64,000 nt of DNA from Proteles cristata cristata (GCA_017311185.1 JAESUZ010003105.1:186001-250000), one strand, 5' to 3'; counted from the first letter of the stretch, positions 22,041-34,880 are shown. The notes: generated by a model not told the origin, from the sequence alone. A program made the numbers and translations.

Positions 22041-23231
22041 AGTGTTGCTCCTTGCCCCTGCCTTTAACTTCAGCACTTTACTTACATTGTTAAGGACAAG
22101 TGCTCCTCAGTCGTGGATGTTGCTGATTATAATGTATTTTGCACCTCTAGCATCCAGTTATTATGCCTGGAATCACTCAGCTTACAGGGATCCTGCAGAG
22201 AGTGAAGAGCTCAAAAGAGTTTTCTTGAGTGGTCATATAACCAGTGGCAGCAAACGGTGTACTTCACTACAGATTTCAATACTATCTATGAGAAACCCAT
22301 AGAAACCCCAAGTGGATTCCAGCTGACTCACAGAACCTGAGGGTTGGGAGGAACCTCTGGAGGCCACAGTTTGCCACAGATAAGAATCAGGGTGATATAT
22401 TGGGGGCATTAGATGGGTAGTAGTTTGGCCATGGGACCTACAAATGCTCAAATTCTGTCCTGGGTTAATCACAAGTATCCTGTGAGTTTTCCAAGGGAAC
22501 TGTATACACAAGGGTATTGACAGTGACAAGAACCAAACATACCACTTACTTATTAGCCTTGTAGCCATCATCCCCAATGCAGCCTTCTGGTAAAACTGGG
22601 TGAGAAAGCCTCAAGGTGTAACCAGGGCTTCTCCTCCACAAGTTCCATTCTTACTGCCACCTAGCCTTGGAGCCTGAAGGAAGGGTATCTCCCAGGTGTC
22701 CAAGAGCTCTGTGGAAAGGAAGGGAGGGTGATGGAAAGACAGAGAGAAGAGAGCAAGAGCAAAATAGTTCAGTTCTGTCCTGACTGAGCTAACTGATCCT
22801 TCCCATGGTTGTCTTATCCACTATTAAATGTGGTTCCATCAGTTCTGGAATCCATCTGCTAGCTTAGCAACAATTTCTGGGTGGGCAGAAATTGTTGCTT
22901 ATATAATTATAATCATAGAATGATTATGTGAGTGTAGGGGTGGGGTGGGGGTGTGTGGGTATGTGTGTGGAGAGAGAGGGAGAGAACACTTTAAAGACTA
23001 TAAGGAAATACATCAAGTGGTTGTGTTTAAGTGGTAAGATTTTAGTATTTTTAAAAATTGTCTATGATAAGCACAAATTAACTACCTCTATAATAAAAAA
23101 ATATATATTCAATAAATGTATCTAGAATTGAATCTGGTCTTCTAATCCAAGAACAACATCAACTGTCATATTATACAATGCAAAGATAAATGCTAAAGCA
23201 GCAATGCATAGAAAGATCCATGAAGGGTTTG

Positions 23232-23418
23232 TTTTTTAATGTGTTTATTTTATTTATTTTGAGAGAGCAAGCAACGGAGGGGCAGAGTGAGAGAGGGAGA
23301 GAGAGGATTTAAAGAGGGCTCTGTGCTGACAAGCTGAGAGCCCAATGCAGAGCTGGAACTCATGAACTGTGAGATCATGACCTTAACCGAGGTCAGATCC
23401 TTAGCTGAATGAGCCAAG
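23232..23418 (-). mobile_element. CAN-SINE, old
   Basis: A diverged antisense copy; the head has decayed to TTAGCTGAATGAGCCAAG. Confidence 0.85.
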
Positions 23419-23498
23419 AATCCATAAAGTTTTAATGTCTGGGAAGACTTCATGAACAAAGTGAACTTTTTGCGGAGCCTTAAAAATGGGAATGATGG

Positions 23499-23716
23499 GG
23501 GGGCACCTGGGTGGCTTAATCGGTTAAGCCTCCGACTTTCACTTAGGTCATGATCTCGTGGTTCGTGGGTTCGAGCCCTGCGTCGGGCTTTGTGCTGACT
23601 GCCAGCTCAGAGCCTGGAGCCTATTTCAGGGTCTGTATCTCCCTCTCTCTCTGACCCTCCCCTGCTCACGCTGTCTCTCTCTCTCTCTCCTAGAAATAAA
23701 GAAAAAATATTAAAAG
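23499..23716 (+). mobile_element. CAN-SINE (feline, young subfamily)
   Basis: Contains the GACTGCCAGCTCAGAGCC insertion and a CTCCTAGAAATAAAG tail. Perfect duplication AAAATGGGAATGATGG at 23483 and 23717. Confidence 0.95.
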
Positions 23717-24030
23717 AAAATGGGAATGATGGAAACTCTGTCATTTTTACTATATTATATTTACTGATTTGTTGTAGTTTGATGTTTCATGTGATGCTGT
23801 GTGTGACTTTTGTCTCTTTGGATCAAATGTTAAGTGCTTGGCGTCAAGGACTATTTCTTTTCTGTATCTCTCCTTCCCCTCCAATTTCTTCTCACCCCAG
23901 CAGCTCTGTTAGGCTTTGTTAATCAGTTGGCCCAACACAGTCCAGGTGCTTCTCCAAGCCAGGCTATATACTCTGTGTTATTTATAAGCTGAGTTGCCGA
24001 ATTAATGGCTGGTTTTCTTTGTCTCTCTAG

Positions 24031-24107
24031 CTCCTCTTCAGAGAACATCTGAGGAACCTTATACAGGGACAGTAGAAAAAAATGATGAGACTAAATTTGA
24101 AGTCAAG
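24031..24107 (+). CDS. MCF2L2: MCF2L2 exon: linker
   Basis: Short coding exon of 77 nt. The polypyrimidine tract and acceptor TTGTCTCTCTAG precede it and the donor AAG|GTAAGA follows. With the one base carried from the previous exon it encodes 26 codons (APLQRTSEEPYTG to DETKFEVK) and ends in phase 0. It is acidic and low in hydrophobic residues, so probably a disordered linker. Phase compatibility with both neighbours is the main support; a small exon this variable could not be called alone. Confidence 0.82.
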
Positions 24108-24269
24108 GTAAGATCATCTTAATATTTAAAATTGGTACAACAGTGTGTGGTTTATTTACAAAAAAAGACGACATTTCATAGAGCTACACACATACATACA
24201 TATCTGACCGGCAAACTTTAAGTTCTGTAGATTGTGCTAACATCATCTCCTTACTTTTAATATTATGCT

Positions 24270-24392
24270 CTTGTTATGGAAGATACCAATATTAGAGGAA
24301 TTTGGGGGAAGGGTACATGAGACTTCCCTATATTTCTCTGCAACCTTATATGAGTCCATAATTATTTCAAAATAAAAGTTAAGGGGGAAAAA
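24270..24392 (+). repeat. Old L1 3' end fragment
   Basis: GACTTCCCTATATTTCTCTG, a TCCATAATTATTTCAAAATA line and AAAGTTAAGG resemble the terminal part of the same old L1 class as 14430-15590. Confidence 0.5.
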
Positions 24393-24394
24393 AG

Positions 24395-24500
24395 CATAAG
24401 CTTTTGCAATCAAGCAGACCTGCATTTATGCAACAAGACCTCTCTTAACCTTGGTTTCTCTTCTATAAAAATGGGGATAACAACAGCTATCATCTGAAAC
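24395..24500 (+). repeat. MIR fragment
   Basis: CAATCAAGCAGACCTGCATT, CTCTTAACCTTGGTTTCTC and AAAAATGGGGATAACAACAG are in MIR order. Confidence 0.55.
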
Positions 24501-26233
24501 TAACTTTTAGCAGCAAACAAACATTTGAAAATTGCCAAGCACTGTATAATTGTAAAGTAACATTATATTTACACACCCAAATACAATGAATTTTGAATAT
24601 ATGTTGCTGCAAAAGCAGCCCTAGAAGGCCTCCCTTTTCTTCTGGCTCACTAAAACCTGAGTATCTGGCTGACGGACTTGTTCTGAAAGCAGAGGCTGGT
24701 AGACAATGGGCCCACACAGTTTGGGTCCATCATCCATGCCTAATGTGTCTGAATATAGGACCTCACTGGCATTCCACTGACCATTATGGAGTTAGACAGA
24801 AAGTGGGTCTCGAGCTTTTCTTCCTAAAAGCAAAGCCAATGTAGGAAGTAGAGCACCCAGCTGACTTTTCTTAGAGAGCGAAAGCTGCATTCTCCTATTT
24901 AGTCATCCTTTTGTATTTGGAGCAGATTAGGACATTGCTGCAGCAGTTGTGGAATCCCTTGTGGTTGGAGGAATTGAGTTACCATATCTTCCAGAGTTAG
25001 GAGACTATTCACAGTTTCACAGTCATGATCAGCCACTTGAAAGAGTAAATAGCATTTTTTTTTAATGGGCAAATGTAATGAGACTTCACCAGACTGGACA
25101 CCTGTGAAGTCTGTGGAATTACTGAGTGACATGTAAAGGGTTTGACTGTGATCATCTTTAGAACATCATTCTACCTTTTTCTGTACCTGGGCTTCAGAGA
25201 CTCTCATCTCTGAAGGTGAGAGCTGTGTTAAGTGTACCGAAGCCCAGATCCAGCCCCTGAACTCATATGCTGTTACCATTAACAAACACCCAATGTGATT
25301 TGAACTCACCTCATAACTGCGATTTTCTCTGCCCATATTGAGACTACATATTTACAGCCTACACACTTTATAAAGATGCCATAGAAGTTGTGTGTACATG
25401 GATGTTCTCGTATAAAAGAATCCAAATTAGGGTGAAGTATTTCAACAATCGTGAACAATAAAAATGGGTGTTACTGTTTTATTTGTTGGAAAAAGAAGGA
25501 AATATAATCAGTAAGCAGAAAGCACCTTTTCTCAGGGAAGACCTTAAGGTATTTAAGATGAAACCATAAGCTATATTTATTATTTACTCCTATTTCATAT
25601 GTTAGTAAAAATAGATAGTGTAGGAACTATAAGGCAGGGGAAAAATCAGAAGCCTATAGAGTTGGAAAATGTTAAGTAGAATCCAAGAAGCTCTGACCAC
25701 CAGACTTTTTGTTTCTTCTTTTTTGGCTGTACTGTTTATTTAATCCAGACTCCAAGCGCATCCTGCCAGGATGCTGGCCCCCTTGTATCTAGGCAGATCA
25801 GCAATAATAGCATAGGTACTAGTAAGCCAGTGTGATTCCACTGCACAATTGTCCTGGGATTTTGTTGTTGTTTTCCCTTATGGTTTCCTTGTTTGTGTAT
25901 TTAATGAAGGGCTTTTCCTGCAATAATATGCATGTTAATAGCCAAGGCAGTAGAGGAAGCAGAGGAGAAATAGACTGCCAGACTTCCTCAGTTTGGGCAA
26001 AAAGAATCTGGTCAGACTTCTGCATCTAAACACCAAGGATATGAGCAGAATCTATTCCTTTTGAACAGCATGAGGAGAAAGAAGAAGAATTATGAACTAA
26101 ATCCCCAAATGCTAGACTTAAAATTCAATTCAAGACCAAGAAATGCGATTGGCATTTGACAAGGTAGGTAATAAAACCAGGGAAATCATCATTTCAAAAT
26201 ATGTGAGAAAACTTGTAGGAAAAAAAAGTTTAG

Positions 26234-26432
26234 GGGTGCCTGGGTGGCTCAGTCACTTACGGGTCCTAATTCTGCTCAGGTCATGATCTCACAGTTCGTG
26301 AGTTCAAGTACCATATCAGGCTCTCTGCTCTCAGCACAGAGCCTGCTTTGGATCCTCTGTCCCCCTTTCTCTTTGCCCTTTCCATACTGGTTCTCTTTCC
26401 CTCAAAATAAATAAATAAACAAACTAAAAAAA
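26234..26432 (+). mobile_element. CAN-SINE
   Basis: Head GGGGTGCCTGGGTGGCTCAG, with short flanks AAAAAAGTTTAG and AAAAAAGGTTTAG as duplication. Confidence 0.92.
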
Positions 26433-27215
26433 AGGTTTAGATTTGTGTCTGTATGATCCATGGTTTATCAAAAGGGGGACAGAGAGGCTGACTTACATCA
26501 AGAACAATCATTGCTGCATGTGTTTTGTGACCACTGTCCAGGAGAAATGACCAAGATGGATAGCATCTAACTCCGGTGATAATTCTGAATTCCTTTTGAC
26601 CTTAGGCCTAGGCCTCAAAGATGAAATGAAACCACAGTGCAAATTATAACATTACGATAAATGCCTTTCCTTGCCCCCAAGGGTAAATGGTCACAGACCA
26701 AAAAAAAAAAAAAAAGCTATAAACCAAAACCACTCATGATTGCCACTAGAGTGACTGATACCAAAACAAAATCATGATATGAATTCATCGTCATCAGAAA
26801 AACCATTTCCAAAAAAAGTCATTTCATCTTCTCTGGTGGGGTGATCCTTGCTTTACCTGTTAGAAGAAACTTAAGTTAAACTTGACAAGCTGGCTGAGGC
26901 TCTCAGGGCCATCTGGCAGCTGTGTGGCCATGTGCTGGCCTCACTAACATGGTCTGGGAAACCCTGCAGTGGAGATTCGCTGTGGTTGCTGGCAGAGGTG
27001 ATTAAGCTAGTTCAGGGTTTTTACGTCACCAGCTGGAAGCTGAAAGCATGACTCACAGGAGCTGCTTGTACATCACAGCCTCTTGGGAGCTAGAAAGAAG
27101 CCAAAGTCTGATGAAAATTCCTTTTTCATGAATGTGAACCCGCAGAATAAAGGCTGTGAGCACCAGTGAACAGTGCTCCTGTACACCTGTTAAAGGGGCT
27201 TAAAGTAGCAGAGGC

Positions 27216-27438
27216 CTTTGTTTGTTTGTTTGTTGATTTATTTATTTTGAGAGAGAGAGCATGAGCAGGGGAGGTACAGAGAGAGAGGGAGAGGGTGAGG
27301 GAGAGAGAGAATCCCAAGCAGGCTCTGTACTATCAGCACAGAGCCTGATACCAGGCTCCATCTCATGAATTGTGAGATCATGACCTGAGGTGAAATCCAG
27401 AGTCAGAAACTTAATCAACTGAGCCACCAGGCGCCCCT
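27216..27438 (-). mobile_element. CAN-SINE
   Basis: Antisense copy with a TTTG-repeat tail, ending GCCACCAGGCGCCCCT. Perfect duplication AGTAGCAGAGGC at 27204 and 27439. Confidence 0.94.
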
Positions 27439-27589
27439 AGTAGCAGAGGCATTCTTAGGCTTGCAAGAAAACAGCCTCCTTCATAAAAATTAAAGGGAAA
27501 AAAAAGTCAAGGCTATAAGTTACAGAATGGAGAGGTGAGGGAAGGGTTGCTAACACATTGTGCTGGGTGCTGTATGTACCCAATTTCAT

Positions 27590-27740
27590 CACAAATTCTC
27601 AATATCAGGAGGAAGGTGATGAGGAACATGATGTTACCCTTGTTATCCATGAGGCTGTGAAGACTTTGAGAGGCTAAGTGAGTGTCTGTAAGGGTCACAC
27701 AACCAGATAATGGTGGAACTGGGATTTGAAACTCACAGTT
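27590..27740 (-). repeat. MIR, antisense
   Basis: TTTGAGAGGCTAAGTGAGTG, AAGGGTCACACAACCAGATA and GGAACTGGGATTTGAAACTC. Confidence 0.65.
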
Positions 27741-27819
27741 TATTTAACAGTTACTTACATCTAACTTCAGTCTATTTACTTACAACCTGTTACTTACTAT
27801 TTACCTAACTACTGGTTTA

Positions 27820-28270
27820 CTTAATCTCTCAGATTCTAAATTTCCTCTTCTGCAAAATGGGGATAAAGTAACCTCACAGGTGGTTGATTAAATGAGAAAT
27901 ATATGACAATAATAATAATGATAATAATAAAGTGTTGCCTGGGTGGCTCATTTGGTTGGGCATCCAACTTTAGCTCAGGTCATAATCTCATGGTTCGTGG
28001 GTTCCAGCCATGCATTCAGGGTTCGTGGGTTCAGGCTGTCAGCTCAGAGCCTGGTGCCTACTTCAGATTCTGTGTCCCTCTCTTTCTCTACCCTTCCCCC
28101 ACTTGTGCTCTCTCTCTGTCTCTTTCAAAAATAAATAAACATTTAAAAAATAATATAATAATGTCAACAAAAATAAAAGAAATTTTTTTAAAAATGAGAA
28201 GTATATGGAAAGTACTTATTAGCATTATGCCTGACTTATAGCAGGTTCTCAGTAATTTTAGTTTCCTATT
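27820..28270 (+). repeat. MIR split by a CAN-SINE
   Basis: GCAAAATGGGGATAAAGTAA before the SINE, and TTATTAGCATTATGCCTGAC after it, form one MIR. Confidence 0.65.
27932..28148 (+). mobile_element. CAN-SINE inserted in MIR
   Basis: Head GTTGCCTGGGTGGCTCATTT and tail CAAAAATAAATAAACATTTA. A short GGGTTCGTGGGTTC motif is internally duplicated. AATAATAATAATG-type flanks. Confidence 0.9.
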
Positions 28271-28599
28271 TAATATCATGTTAATAGATAGCATATTCTG
28301 TGTAAAAGATTAAAAGAAGCTGAAGGAAGGTCAGATTCAGGTCTTAAATGAAATAGCTTCTCCTAATCTTGAATATGTACTGTTTTGCCCAATGATAGTA
28401 GATCAGGCCCAAACTCTGTTCCTTACTCTCTCACTCCCAAAATTGCCATTTCCCTTTCTGATTCTCAACAGGAGAACTGTATTAACTTATATGCCATTTC
28501 AGTATTCACCCTCTATGATGTTTGAAGTCTAGTCATTCAGAGAATCCATCAAATCTTTGAAGCAGTCCCCAACCAAGCTTTCTGATGAATTTCTAGAAC

Positions 28600-28990
28600 C
28601 AAGATTGTTTAAGTTTCCTATGTGTTGCAGCCCTGAGAAGCTTATTAATAATGCAGATTCTCAAGCTCTACCCTCAGAGATTCTGATTCAGGAGGGCTAG
28701 AAATATGGTCCAGTAATCTGATTTTTAAAAAAGTTTATTTATTTATTTTGAGAGACAGAGTAAGAGAATATAAGTGGAGGAGGAATGGAGAGAAAAAGTC
28801 CCAAGCAGGCTCTGCACTGTCAGTACAAAGCCTGATGTGGGGCTCAATCCCACAAACCATGAGATCATGACCTGAGCTGAAATTGAGAGTTAGAAACTTA
28901 ACCTACTGAGTCACCCAAGTGCCCCCAGGAGTCTGAAGTTTTAACTTTCAAATTAAAAATTTTCAATTTGGTAACTAGAATCCCAGTGAT
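28600..28990 (+). repeat. MER5-type relic split by an old SINE
   Basis: ATTCTGATTCAGGAGGGCTA and GTCCAGTAATCTGATTTTTA precede the SINE; GAGTCTGAAGTTTTAACTTT follows it. Confidence 0.5.
28722..28926 (-). mobile_element. CAN-SINE, old
   Basis: A diverged antisense copy ending GAGTCACCCAAGTGCCCC. Confidence 0.88.
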
Positions 28991-29454
28991 ATAAGGATTG
29001 CATTTTTGGTCACACTGACCTAGAAGTTATATTCATAGGTCATGAAGACTTGTGATAAAGGAGAACTCATTAAGGTGGATATGGATCTCTTAGGCTAATA
29101 TAAAGTCCAAAACTTAGTGGAGTGAAGGCATAATTATATTAATCTATGAGAATGTATTTTCACTGAGGGAGCTATATGACAAAGAAGAGAATAATAGTGA
29201 AGAACACTGTTAACTTTGCTTTTTGACCAATAAAAAATTGACATGACTAAGATATTTGATTGGTCCAATTCTGGGTGTCTTATTCAACTCCACTTAATAG
29301 AGATCAAAGCAATTACTATAGATTGTATGGAAACAATTTTAACATTGGGGCCTAAACCTAGGGAACTTAGAAGTTTCATGAAGGAAATAACATATTTCTA
29401 ATAATTTATAATGTAGAGTAAAATGACATACTGTCACTAAAATGAATATAACAT

Positions 29455-29760
29455 TGGAGAGCAGAGGATGGAACAATTCATAACAAGGAGATAAGGGTAT
29501 TTTTACAGAGGAGATAGCATTTGAACATAACTTTGAAAAATAAACACAACTTTGAAAGGTGGATAAGATGGAGAAGGGCAGTCAAGATGGGGAAGGTTAT
29601 AAAGTCTCAGAAGTCTGAAGGGGCATATGCTCTTCTGGGAATGATTTGAGAAAGCCAGTCAAGTAGACCAAAACAGGTTGCTGAAGGGCACCTATGTATT
29701 AGAAAGGTGACTCTGGTATGACAGTGAAGAGTACACTAGAAGACAGGCAGGCAGACCAGC
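29455..29760 (-). repeat. Possible L2 relic, antisense
   Basis: Weak resemblance only: GAGGAGATAGCATTTGAACA and AGAAAGGTGACTCTGGTATG are placed as in antisense L2. Confidence 0.35.
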
Positions 29761-30371
29761 TGCCAGCAGCTGTCACAGTCTAGGCGAGACTCTAATGTTG
29801 AAAGCCTACAAATAACAGAGAAAGAAAGATGGGCAGAGCTTATACCTGTCAGTCTAAATGTTCTTCCCAGTGCCTAGAATACACTAGACTGTCAGAGAAA
29901 GCATGATGAATGAAAGAATAGATCAAGGCAGAGAAGAAAGAGAAGAGATTTAATAGACAGGGAAAAGAAAGAAGATATTGAAGATACTTTGGGGTTTCCA
30001 TCTTGGATTCCTCATTGGATAAATTTGTTAGCTAATATAGAGCACTCAGGAGGAACAGTAGAAAGTGAGGACTTATGAAGGCTGAGTCCAACATTTGTAG
30101 AGATTTATAGATCTGCAACAGCAACCCACACCCTCTCTTTCTATTAGCTGTAGTCCACCCCCCTCTCCACACCAATGAGACTTAACCAATTGGCCTTGAA
30201 GTTATTTGGAAATTATTTGTGAACTAGGTTAGGGACCAACGATTGGTCTAAGAAAGCACTTTTCAAACTTGTGGTTTTATTTATGAGTTAAGATTTACAG
30301 ATATATGAAAATTAAGTTACATTGACATTTATGCATTGAGGTTAAAATCACATGAAGTCAAACATCTTGAG

Positions 30372-30608
30372 GAGCACCTGAGTGTCTTAGTCAGTTAAGC
30401 ACCCCACTCTTGATTTCACCCTACTCTTAATTTCCACTCAGGTCATGATCTCACGGTTCATGAGATCAAGTCCTATGCTGGGCTCTGTGCTAACAGTGCC
30501 GAGCCTGCTTGGGATTCTGTCTCTTCCTCCCTCTCTGCCCCTCACCCACTCTCCTGCATGTGCACGCTTTCTCTCTCAAAATAAATAAACATTAAAAAAT
30601 TTTAAAAA
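30372..30608 (+). mobile_element. CAN-SINE with internal expansion
   Basis: Head GAGCACCTGAGTGTCTTAG. The segment CACTCTTGATTTCACCC / TACTCTTAATTTCCACTC is a local duplication within the element. Flanks AACATCTTGAG and AACAGCTTGAG. Confidence 0.9.
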
Positions 30609-31877
30609 GAAACAGCTTGAGAAAATTCAGGATATTTGGGTAACTTCTTTTCAATGTCCTTGACACATTTATTTCCTTTGCATTTTCTTGGTTTGGGAAT
30701 GGAAGAAAGGTATCTTGCAACATGGTTTTCAATTTCTGGATATTTTAAACAGAACTACAGTCTTGCAAATCAATGTAAAAACAATGTTACAGTTTTTAAG
30801 AAGACACTTCTCCCATAAACAAAATATTATAAACATTGGTTAGCTTTAGTCCATCCTTTAAAAAACAATTTAACCAATGAGAACATTGAACTAATTCTAA
30901 CAACACTAGCTGGGAAATTCAACATCTTAGATAAAAGAGATCCTGGAAAATTTTTGAAATAGGAAAAGTTTGCATTTGGGACCTATTCCCTTATCTTGCT
31001 CTAATCATTTCCCATTTCCACAAAGTCTCAGGATTACTCATGCATATCTTCTCAAGCCTGCCCTTCTCCAAAGGGCTTTAGTTTATAACATGTTTCTAAA
31101 ACCTTCCTCTCCTCTCCACTCCCTCTTGGAAGCCCCCTCCCAATGTAGCTGATCTGGACTAGAGGTAGGAGAATATCTGAATGAGCTAGTTCATAGCAAT
31201 GCATGATGAGTGACTGGCAGCTCCTTGCCGAACTCCTGAAAATACTTGCCATTAAAAAAATAAAAAAATAAAAAGACTGCCCTATTATCCAAAGGCAGTG
31301 AGTGGCTTCTTCAGGCAGTGGCAATGAAGAGTAGGAAAAGGTATACTGGAAGGGGTCAGTGAGATAGAGCAAACAGGGCAGATGAGCCAGCTAGAAATCT
31401 GTTCCCAAGATAGATCTCTAAGTGGTTCCTGTTTTTCAAAAGCTCTTCCTATTCTCTATGTCAGAACCCACAGAATCTCAAAAGAAAAGATGGTTTCACC
31501 CTTTTCACCAGCAGTTCCCACAATGGAGAGGAGAAGGCAGAGCTATCTCTTCTGAAGGCTAATATTTTTCACTCTGGGACGTTGATACATGTATAAGACC
31601 ACCCTGGACTGAGGCTGGAAGTTGAATGGCCTTTGGAGAGTTTTCCTTTTCCTTTTCTCCCCACTGTCCCTTCCTACAGCCTACCATTACATAATTTTTC
31701 AATAGTTCTTACTTGTCCTACCTCTTCATTTATTTTCTCTGGTTTTCATAATTAATTTACAATGCTGTAAAATGATTAACTATAAATACTTCTTATAATG
31801 ATCACTTTTTATGTTTAAATGAAGGGTGGTTCAGCTCCTCATCTGTGGTATTTTTTTCTCACACTTTTCTCAAGAAG

Positions 31878-31880
<3 letters not shown>

Positions 31881-31919
<39 letters not shown>

Positions 31920-32030
31920 TTAATCCTCATGTTGGGATCCCAAGTAGGTCCAAACTCTTGACCCTGAAATCAAGACTGGAGCTGAGATCAAGAGTCAGAT
32001 GTTTAGCTGACTGAGCCACCTAAGTAGCTT
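31881..32030 (-). mobile_element. CAN-SINE fragment with (CT)17 tract
   Basis: A perfect CT run (31881-31914) replaces the body. The antisense head AGCTGACTGAGCCACCTAAG remains at the right. Confidence 0.8.
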
Positions 32031-32305
32031 TTCTTTTTACAAAATGTGATAATATAAAAAACAATACTTTCACATTTAATTACCAGATATCATCACTTTT
32101 AGAAAGTTGGAACTGAAATTGCTTTCCAAGCATCCCTAAAATCATACAGTGAAATCATTTAACTGTAGAGGAAAACTAATCTGATGCAGTTCAAATGTTG
32201 CTATCTCTCCTTTGGGGAAGAAAAAATATATTTTAATCATCAGTTGAAAATCAGCTGTTGATACTTTTAAAAAAATGTAGGGACTTTTAAATAAAAGTTG
32301 GTTGA

Positions 32306-32547
32306 GGGGTGCCTGGGTGGCTTAGTTGGTTAAGCGTCCAACTTTCGCTTAGGTCATGATCTCGCGGTTCGTGGGTTCAAGCCCTGAGTCGGGCTCTGTG
32401 CTGACTGCCAGCTCAGAGCCTGGGCCTGTTTCAGAGTCTGTGTCTCCCTCTCTCTCTGACCCTCCCCTGCTCATGCTGTCTCTCTCTCTCTCTCTCTCTC
32501 TCTCCTAGAAATAAATAAAACATTTAAAAAAATAAATAAAAAAAATA
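32306..32547 (+). mobile_element. CAN-SINE (feline, young subfamily)
   Basis: Complete element with the GACTGCCAGCTCAGAGCC insertion, CTCCTAGAAATAAATAAAAC and a long A-rich tail. Perfect duplication AAAAGTTGGTTGA at 32293 and 32548. Confidence 0.96.
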
Positions 32548-33081
32548 AAAAGTTGGTTGATACTTTTAAAAAGATATATTCTCCAGAGAAATTTAAATAA
32601 AATTTTTAAATAAAATTCCTTCAAGTAGGCATTTAGCCTACTTTCCCCATTTTGAAACATATCTTTCTTCAAAATATGGAGGAAAGAAAACAATTAGATT
32701 ACATGTTTGTTCAGAAGACACAGGAAGTCATCATTCAAGGTGCTCCTAAGAGTATGGGTTGGTATCACTTTGCAAAGGGAAGAGGCTGGAGTAGAAATGG
32801 GGGTATGGGGAGAGATGCTGGGTCTAGAAGGCAGCTTCAGTGCCACCCTTTTTCTTCAGAATAAAATGAACATAAATGAAGAGGGGGTTTTCTACCTGGT
32901 TGGCTCTCTAATAGGGGAGGTAATGGGTTGATTCCCTTTTAAATCACCAGCTGACTAAGAAATTTCACCTCTTTGAGATACCTGAGGGGCAGCTCCAAGT
33001 CAGGGTCTACTGAAGGGAAACAGATACGATTCCACAGGAACTTGTTGCTCTGATTTTTTTTAAAAAAGGCATCATTTTTAT

Positions 33082-33900
33082 GAACAGATACCTCTCCAAA
33101 GAGGACATCCAGATGGCCAACAGACACATGAGACAATGCTCAGCATCCCTCCTCATCAGGGAAATACAAATCAAAACCACACTGAGATACCACCTCACGC
33201 CAGTCAGAGTGGCTAAAATGAGCAAATCAGAGAACTCTAGATGCTGGCGAGGATGTGGAGAAACGGGCACCCTCCTACACTGTTGGTGGGAATGTAAACT
33301 GGTACAGCCCCTCTGGAAAACAGTGTGGAGGTTCCTCAGGAAACTAACAATAGAACTCCCCTAGGACCCAGCAATAGCACTGCTAGGAATTTACCCAAGG
33401 GATATAGGAGTGCTGATGCATAGGAGCACATGTACCCCAATGTTCATAGCAGCACTCTCAACAATAGCCAAAATATGGAAAGAGCCTAAGTGTGCATCAA
33501 CAGATGAATGGATCAAGAAGATGTGGTTTATCTATACCATGGAATACTACATGGCAATGAGAAACAATGAAATCTGGCCATGTGTAGCAACATGGATGGA
33601 CCTTGAGGGTGTTATGCTGAGGCGAAATAAGTCAGGCAGAGAAGGACAAATATCATATGTTTGCACGTATAGGAGGATTAGGAGGAACTTGACGGAGGAA
33701 CAAGGGGGAGAAGAAGGGGGAAAATGGTGGGGGAAAGGGAGAGAGGCAAACCATGAGAGACTCTTGAATGCTGACAAAAACTGAGGACTGATGGATGTGG
33801 GGGGAGGGGGATGGGCATGGAGGAGGGCACTTGTGGGGATGAGCACTGAGTGTTATGTGGAAACTAATTTGACAATAAACTTTTTGTAAAAAAAAAAAAA
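33082..33900 (+). mobile_element. 5'-truncated L1: end of ORF2 plus 3'UTR and poly-A
   Basis: Sense L1. The C-terminal ORF2 sequence is clear ([64 protein letters not shown]). It is broken by a TAG at 33361 and then decays. A G-rich 3'UTR, an ACAATAAAC polyadenylation signal and an A-run follow. Near-identical flanks AGGCATCATTTTTAT (before) and AGCATCATTTTATA (after) are its target duplication. It is a dead-on-arrival copy, not mobile by itself. Confidence 0.95.
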
Positions 33901-34396
33901 AGCATCATTTTATAATCCAACGAGGTTCCTAACGAATCTTTAAGAAAAATATAGCAGTAATTGGTGGGTTGGTCTGTGGTCAATTTTCTTGGTCCATTAT
34001 TTTAAATAAAAGGAACAAAAGGACCAATATTTGAAAAAAGCAAGCTTTTATTTAAATATGTGGTCTTCCTTCTAGATCTTTCAGGAAGCTTATTTAGTTT
34101 TTTTTCCCCTGAAGTACCCTGAGTACAATTTAGCTTTCATCTCAAAATAGGGAGCAATAGCACCTATGTTGGTATTTGATAGTATAAGCGGAGGGATGTT
34201 TCATAGCCAATTTACACACCTCCCTCATTTTATACAGAAGAAACTAGATGCCCAGCGAGCTTAGGTGACATGGCAAATACCTCCAACCTAGTGAGAAATA
34301 TGGGGTCTATATTATATGCAAGCAGTTAGGAACTGCCCAGGAATTACTGCAGATCTGGTGTGCCTCGTGCTTTACATGTAGTACTTACCTATTTTA

Positions 34397-34627
34397 TTTT
34401 ATTTTATTTTTTAATGTTTTATTTATTTCTAGGAGACAGAGAGAGAGAGAGAGACAGCGTGAGCAGGGGAGGGTCAGAGAGAGAGAGAGTCACAGACTGA
34501 AACAGGCTCCAGGCTCCGAGCTGGCAGTCAGCACAGAGCCCGACGCAGGGCCTGAACCCACGAACCTCGAGATCATGACCTAAGCAAAAGCCGGACACTT
34601 AACCGACTAAGCCACCCAGGTGCCCTG
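34397..34627 (-). mobile_element. CAN-SINE (feline, young subfamily)
   Basis: Low divergence, TTATTTCTAGGAG junction. Perfect 17-bp duplication AGTACTTACCTATTTTA at 34380 and 34628. Confidence 0.96.
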
Positions 34628-34689
34628 AGTACTTACCTATTTTAATACCCACAACATAGATATTAAAGAGCCAACCATAAATACCATTT

Positions 34690-34880
34690 TTCAAGTCTTA
34701 TTTGTGCTAAGTACTTTAATTCCTTTTCTCAAATCACCACAACAACCCTCTGATATAGATACAGTGAGCCCTCTTTTGCAGAGAGAACTAAGGTACAGAG
34801 AAGTCTTGCCCAAGGCCACTTTTAAATAAAAAGTAAACCAGGGATTCCCACCCAGTCTACCTCTCATAAGAAAGATTTGT
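34690..34880 (-). repeat. MIR, antisense
   Basis: CACCACAACAACCCTCTGAT, CTAAGGTACAGAGAAGTCTT and GCCCAAGGCCACTTTT. Confidence 0.65.

Larger units (their letters stand above)
19154..24030 (+). other. MCF2L2: MCF2L2 intron with nested L1 and SINE insertions
   Basis: The first part is an old minus-strand L1 carrying two nested SINEs. The middle has L1-like and CA-rich DNA and a MIR relic near 21.9 kb. The end carries two further SINEs at 23.2-23.7 kb. No coding exon was seen. Confidence 0.8.

Noticed and set aside
33080..33784. A reverse-transcriptase-like open frame that might suggest a retroviral or domesticated gene.
   Set aside because: It is the C-terminal end of L1 ORF2, 5'-truncated, broken by an internal stop and followed by an L1 3'UTR and poly-A.
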